From Gnetum montanum (Eukaryota > Streptophyta > Gnetopsida > Gnetales > Gnetaceae), in the NCBI GenBank assembly GCA_015680685.1, contig MNCI01009176.1, forward strand, positions 324,391 to 388,390: DNA of 64,000 nt, written 5' to 3'. A program made the translations under genes and the position numbers. The notes beneath the pieces are model-generated. The model had not been told where the DNA came from, ran no database searches, and saw only the letters and a list, made by a program, of their open reading frames with translations. Shown here piece after piece: positions 59,134-64,000 of the stretch (within the stretch, counting starts at the first letter, position 1; the number at the start of each line of letters is the position of its first letter).

Positions 59134-59420
59134 ATTGAGGACCTTCCATGTGGGTGGTCATCCCCGCGTCATGTTGACAATGTTCACAAGACCTAACAAA
59201 CTGGTGGGCATTCCTAAAGATTATAGGCCAATAGTATCTTTCCATTAGGATTTTTATGGCTATGCATCTCCCTACATAGTGGCCCCCATAAGGCCCCTTG
59301 TGAGCATCTTGGAGAATGCACAATTGATCTTCATCAAGGATACACCAACAAATTAGGCCATCGACACACACCTTGTAAAGGTGTAGATTGATTTCCATGA
59401 AGTATTTGGTCCAATGAAGG
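59134..59420 (-). pseudogene. Element B integrase, N-terminal zinc domain
   Basis: Minus strand: LCILQDAHKGPYGGHYVGR and RSCEHCQ give the H-x-H ... C-x2-C zinc-binding set of Ty3/gypsy integrases (59150-59320). The frame ends at the Tat insertion and continues at 39229. Confidence 0.82.
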
Positions 59421-59499
59421 AATTATTGCTTCTCTCTAAAATCCAAGTCTTGCGACATCTCTTGAGTGAGAAGATATGTAAGGATGCCATTATACCATA

Positions 59500-60880
59500 T
59501 TGCTTTTCTAGGCATTTGTTCACTTATTGCTCCTGTAAAGAGGAGTTTGTCTAGAAACTAATCAAAGAGCAGGCTCTCCCCCTCTTTATTATCCCATCTT
59601 AAGAAAGAGAGGTGGTTAACAACCATATTCTTAATCCCTTTTCAATCTACCATAGTGAGATTGAATTCCTGCAAGATCACAAGCCACTGTATAACATGAG
59701 GGCTCACCATTGGCTTATTCATGAGGAAGCGAATTGCACTATGGTCCGTATGCACAAATACTTTGTAATCAAACACATAGTATCTAAACTTTTCTAGCAT
59801 GTACACCACTATGATTAACTCTTTCTCCATGGTGGTGTAATTTAACTATGCTCCCACAATGCTTCGGCTCGTGCGATGGATATAGTATTGATGTTTCTTA
59901 TCATCCATCTATGTGAGCACTGCTCTCAGAGCATAGTTAGATGCATCTATCATGATATGAAAAGGTACTAGTCTAGTGCTCCTAGGATTGGTGTTTCTAT
60001 GAGTTTCTCCTTTAATTTTTGGGATGCATGTTCACATTCCTTGGTCTAGATGAAAGGTACATCTTTCTTTGTAAGCTCTACCAATGGCTTTGTGATCTTA
60101 GAGAAATTTTCTATAAATCGCTAGTAGTAACCAGTGTGTCCAAGGAATGACTAGACATCTTTAACAATCTCTAGTTAGCATGTTATTCCTTGGATGACCC
60201 TTATCTTTTCTGGGTCTACCTCAATCCCTTTCTATGAAATTCGGTGCCCTAGCATAATGCCTTTTTGGACCATGAGATGGCTCTTTTACTAGTTGAGTCA
60301 TAGGTTTATCTCTACACATCTCTTTAATACTTGCTCAAGTCGGTCCAAGGCTTGCTCAAAGATAGCTCCATAAGTGGAAAAGTCATCCATGAAGACTTCA
60401 ACACCACTACCAATTTGTTTCTTAAAAGATACTAAGGACCAAGCATTGAACGGTTGCAAGGGCATTGCACAGATCAAATGGCATCTTACAATATGCAAAA
60501 GTCCCCCAAGGACTCATGAATGTTTTCTTCGCCTAATCCTCTAGCATAATTTGGATTTGATTATAACCACTATAAACATCCAAGAAACTATAATAACAAT
60601 GCCTAGATATGGTGTGTAATACTTGATCCACAAATGGCAATAGAAAGTGAGCCTTAAATGTTGCCATATTTAATAGCCTAAAGTTGATGTAGACCCACCA
60701 TTTACCATCCTTCTTCAGTACAATCATGAGTGAACTAACCCACTTACTATCCACGATTGGATAGATGAACCCAGCCTTGAGAGGTTGCTCTATCTCCTCC
60801 TTAATGATTTACTTCAATTTGGGATTTAGTCACCTCTACAACTACCGTCTAGGCTTCATGGTCAGGTCAGTGTAGATGTG
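59500..60880 (-). pseudogene. Element B reverse transcriptase and RNase H
   Basis: Minus strand. RT: SSLMIVLKKDGKWWVYINFR (LVVV/RMCIDYR region), VDQVLHTISRHCYYSFLDVY and GYNQIQI in 60533-60754. The active site VFMDDFSTYG (complement of about 60371-60402) is followed by RLEQVLKRC (60298-60498). RNase H: IDASNYALRAVL (about 59925-59960) and TTMEKELIIVVYMLEKFRYY with HTDHSAIRFLMNK (59642-59850). Multiple TAG stops and small frame breaks. FMDDFS(V/T)YG is characteristic of Athila-type RT. Confidence 0.85.
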
Positions 60881-61499
60881 ATGCTAGCATATCCTTAGAT
60901 TGATTCTTATTAGCTTTGGATATGACCAAGAAAAGGCTGTTGACCATTTATTCACCACCTTCAATAACTTTTCTTTTTATTCAGGAGCAAGTTTAGCATT
61001 AATTATGACTGGTTTACCATTCTTTAAAAATGTATACTCCATACCAACTAGTAAATTTTTTAGCTCTAATGGCTCCTACTTGAAGTGATTAGGGATTTTC
61101 AACTCTTCCCAACAGGTATCATCATCTTCATTAGAGAGCTGGGAATGAACTTGTTCAATTTTGTCCATGCCTTCAACATATGCACATGTTAAGTTCTCAA
61201 TTGACTCCATGCATATTGTGTTAGCCATCAACCACTAGGTGCCCTCCTGCTTTGTGGCTACTACGTACAGAAACCTTCGAATGTTAATTTCTTATGCACG
61301 CTAATTGCATGCCTTAATGTATGTACTCTTGATTGACTAGATCTTTTGCATGCAATTGCACTTGTTATCGTTGTACATGATGCATGGAATAAGCTTCTTC
61401 TCAATCTTGCCTAGCTCATTTTCCTTAGATATTTCTAAAGATAGGTTCCTTATACCCATTCTTGCATTGACTATGCTTAACTAAGCCCTTCTCATAATG

Positions 61500-61880
61500 A
61501 TGGGGAAGTCATTTTTGCAATTTTCCACCTTGATTACTAGAAAATTAGCAGGATAGGACCATCCATAGACTATGTCACAATGTCCTCTACTAATCCCAAA
61601 GGGATAGTAATTGAGTAATCTGCTAATTCTAAATGGATGTTGCTCTTCTTGAGAGGTGGTAGGTTCCAGGCCTTGTACATGTCATGGGAGATGAGGTTAA
61701 CTCTAGAACCAAAGTCAAGAAGAGCTTTGCATGGTTCTTACCTAGCAATCTATAGATAGATGAGTGGACTTCTCAAGTCAAATCTTTTTGTAGGAAGATT
61801 GCTAACCTTGATCCAGTTAGAAATAGCATGAGTTAGCATTACAATGTGGATCCTAGGTGGCACTTGATTTGAGGGACACT
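61500..61880 (-). pseudogene. Element B protease
   Basis: Minus strand: CKALLDFGSRVNLI (complement of about 61696-61737) holds the catalytic Asp in a D-F-G setting where the family has D-L-G or D-S/T-G. LELADYSITIPLGLVEDIV follows (about 61585-61645), the usual Athila-type continuation. Two stops. Confidence 0.75.
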
Positions 61881-62469
61881 CGAAGGTATTTGATGTAGAG
61901 GATGAGGATGATGGAGATGTAGGATGATTAGCTGAAGTAGCTTATGAGGGTTGGAGAAGACTACTAAACTGGAAGAAAGGTCATTTCCTTGATTGATTAT
62001 CTCAACCAATTGGTTGCAAAACTAGTTGTAAGTGTACAGCCCTTATAGGATTTCATTGTTACGGCTATGGAGGAATCTCACCCTACATAGACAGAGCAGG
62101 AGGTAATTGGGTTGAAGGTGAAGGTGTAGGTGCAAAGGGATGTGAAGGATGATAAAGATACAGATATGGGTTTTCCCCTTGAGTAGATGGTGAATGTGTT
62201 CGGTGGTACTCTAAATGGTAATAGTGATGCTAGAATGATGTAAGACTTACATAACTTCTAAGGGAGACAAGCTGCTAAACATAGGTACCTATATGGATCT
62301 AGTTGCCTATAAGGGTACTACTACCTTAGTGGTGGCATTTCCCATGATTGTGGTTAACCACTATTGGTATTGGTCATAAGGTTGTGGAGAAGTTTCACTT
62401 GGGTAGTAAGCTTGTTGTTGCTAGTGGAACTATCTTAGACTACCTTGAGGGTAAGGCAACCATCTTGGA
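61881..62469. mobile_element. Element B gag-PR linker
   Basis: Low-complexity region; on the minus strand rich in Tyr, Pro, Gln and Ser codons, typical of the tail of an Athila-type Gag. No domain recognised. Confidence 0.45.
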
Positions 62470-63480
62470 GCTTGCTTATGTGCTGGGTGAGGGTTCAATG
62501 CGTACACTCTAAACTCTTGTAAGTGTGACACCATAAGGCAACATACTTTGGATGTTTGTATTAATAGATATCACATTCAATTTCATCATCAAAGTTAGAC
62601 TCCACAACTTCCTCTACTATAGTAACTTTTCCCTTACCTCTTTAGTGGACATGTTCAGCTTACTTTCACCTCCTGCGATTATGATCACTATTTTGCTCTT
62701 TGGATTCTTCAACAATCTTCAAAGTGGTTTAAAAATGTTCATCCAAAGAGTCCCATAGCTTGTCGACCTTAGCTGAAATGTTAGAAATATATTTTTGAAT
62801 AGGCAAGGTCTTTCTATTCACGACTTCATCAAGTCATGATTCCTCCTCCTCACAAAATCGAACCTCTTATTTTTTGATGAAAGTGTCCCTATCATACTCT
62901 TAAACACTTTCCCTCTTTTGTAGCTCAACTTCTTCTTTTGCCACCTACTCAATTAGCCTTTGGATCTAATGGGCTCTTAGTTCAAACAATCTTCCTTAGG
63001 CATACACCCCAAGGGTTCTTCTAGTTTCTACTCTAAGTCCATCTATGATGTGGCAAAGTTGTTTCCTTTGAGAGTAATCATGGACAAGGCATCAACATAG
63101 GAGTGAATAGTATTGACCCATGGTGATATCCAAGGGTTCATGTGTTCCTTATTTCTAGCCTTGGATTTTCCTTCTTAGATAAGACACTCTAGAGTACATC
63201 TAATATTTGTCATTGAATAGTTCTAGCATGGTACTCCATCTACAAATAGATTTTGGCTCTAAGGACCAATACCAACTTTTAGCTTCTTTGATGACTATCC
63301 CTGGAAAAAGCTTGAGTTTTTGCCACTCATTCTCTATGTTTTGTAAGACACAGGCATCTTGAAAAGCTTGCAGATGTGTTTGCATATCAGAGTTGTATCA
63401 CCCTTCAAATCTTGTGATATTGTCCATTTCTAGGCACTTGATTCGACTATCCTTCATATGCCTAGTTGGGATTTTCACTG
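62470..63480 (-). pseudogene. Element B gag core
   Basis: Minus strand: HLQAFQDACVLQNIENEWQK, LKLFPGIVIKEAKSWYWSLE and STMLELFNDKY (63200-63385) form the retrotransposon Gag core; a helical, Glu/Lys-rich tail runs to about 62.5 kb. Several stops and one or more frame breaks. Confidence 0.72.
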
Positions 63481-64000
63481 CCTTTGCAATGTTGAGCATA
63501 CATCAAGTTGCCAATAGTGGTTCATCATCATCGCTGCATCAATGATGTTGATGATGGTTTCAGCCACCCCTTCAGTTTTGGTGGCCTTCATGGTCATTAT
63601 TATTTCGGTGATCACTTTCATCATAGTTGTTTCGATAGCAGCTTCCATGAGAATTGTTAGATGAAGAGAAATGTTCAAAATCAGATGAAGAGGAATGTGG
63701 ACCACCACTACCACCGCAGTGTCCACCATCGCTCTAACATTTATTATGATCTCTATCCTTAGATCCCTTGTCATTGTGATGCTTGCCTAAGTCCCTACCT
63801 TGGCTATTACTTTTTCTTGAACCTAATTTATGGATAGTGGATTGTAGGTTCAAGTTCACACCCTCATCATTAGTAGCAAGGGATGGAGAATCTTCATGTT
63901 AAGAACCTTCAGTAGGAAGATCCTCAATGTCATCTTGATTTAGAAGGAATAAGGGATTGGTGTAATGTTTCCCCTTTGTAGCCTCATGGAGTTTCTACTG
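63481..64000 (-). mobile_element. Element B gag N-terminal part, low complexity
   Basis: On the minus strand one frame encodes Asn/His/Ser/Gly-rich sequence (63490-63740), upstream of and in line with the Gag core, with TAG and TAA stops. A 99-codon frame at 63475-63774 is an alternative reading of the same stretch and less likely. The 5' leader and LTR lie beyond the window. Confidence 0.5.

Larger units (their letters stand above)
33286..64000 (-). mobile_element. Element B: Athila-like Ty3/gypsy retrotransposon, minus strand, 5' end beyond the window
   Basis: Read right to left: gag (about 63.5-62.4 kb), protease (61.8-61.5), RT (60.9-60.0), RNase H (59.9-59.5), integrase (59.4-59.1 and 39.2-38.3, split by the Tat element), spacer, internal promoter (36.69-36.60), accessory gene (36.4-34.4), polypurine tract and 3' LTR. 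The left target duplication is AAGGT (33281-33285). The FMDDFSTYG form of the RT active site and the accessory region after pol are typical of the Athila lineage. Element A at the window start is a second member. Confidence 0.78.

Overview
The window is nuclear DNA of a land plant with a large, repeat-filled genome, most likely a gymnosperm. A decayed nuclear copy of plastid DNA (NUPT) fills about 7.77-29.42 kb. It carries chlL and chlN, the genes of light-independent protochlorophyllide reductase. These plastid genes are absent from flowering plants and gnetophytes but present in cycads, Ginkgo, conifers, many ferns and bryophytes. The gene order rps7-rps12-trnV-rrn16-trnI-trnA-rrn23-rrn4.5-rrn5-trnR-trnN-chlL-chlN fits a gymnosperm plastome. 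I see no intact host gene. Everything recognisable is a transposable element, a NUPT or a pseudogene, and most damage is C-to-T or G-to-A, as expected of methylated DNA.

Layout. 1-5417: the 3' end of a plus-strand Ty3/gypsy element of Athila type (element A): post-pol spacer, internal promoter, an accessory gene of 929 codons broken only by nonsense codons, polypurine tract and 3' LTR. 5.4-7.77 kb: unassigned AT-rich DNA with small repeats. 7.77-29.42 kb: the NUPT, with an inverted partial second copy (26.28-29.42 kb). It was invaded by a solo LTR inside chlL, a 5.1-kb composite insertion inside chlN (foldback element, a second solo LTR, a chalcone-synthase fragment), and a third solo LTR inside the inverted rrn16 copy. 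29.43-33.28 kb: two head-to-head LTR-like regions and the leader and gag of a Ty1/copia-type element.

33.29 kb to the window end: element B, a minus-strand relative of A, with gag, protease, RT, RNase H and integrase at 64-59.1 kb and 39.2-38.3 kb, then spacer, internal promoter, accessory gene and 3' LTR (34.19-33.29 kb). Its integrase gene is split by a complete 19.9-kb Tat-lineage Ty3/gypsy element (39,235-59,128; minus strand; LTRs of 2.07 and 2.15 kb; near-perfect 5-bp target duplication). The Tat element carries gag, PR, RT, two RNase H domains and integrase. Between PR and RT it also carries an antisense gene with its own TATA promoter and at least four spliceosomal introns.

The common thread is that elements A, B and Tat each carry an accessory gene unrelated to gag-pol, driven by an internal promoter. 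In each case that promoter is rich in short, mostly palindromic motifs that also occur in the element's own LTRs, and the motif differs from element to element (GATATCGC-type in A, TGATGCAG/GAGGCCTC-type in B, GCTACGCTA-type in Tat). This could be an element-specific activation or anti-silencing system. Motif sharing is visible in the sequence; the function is inference.
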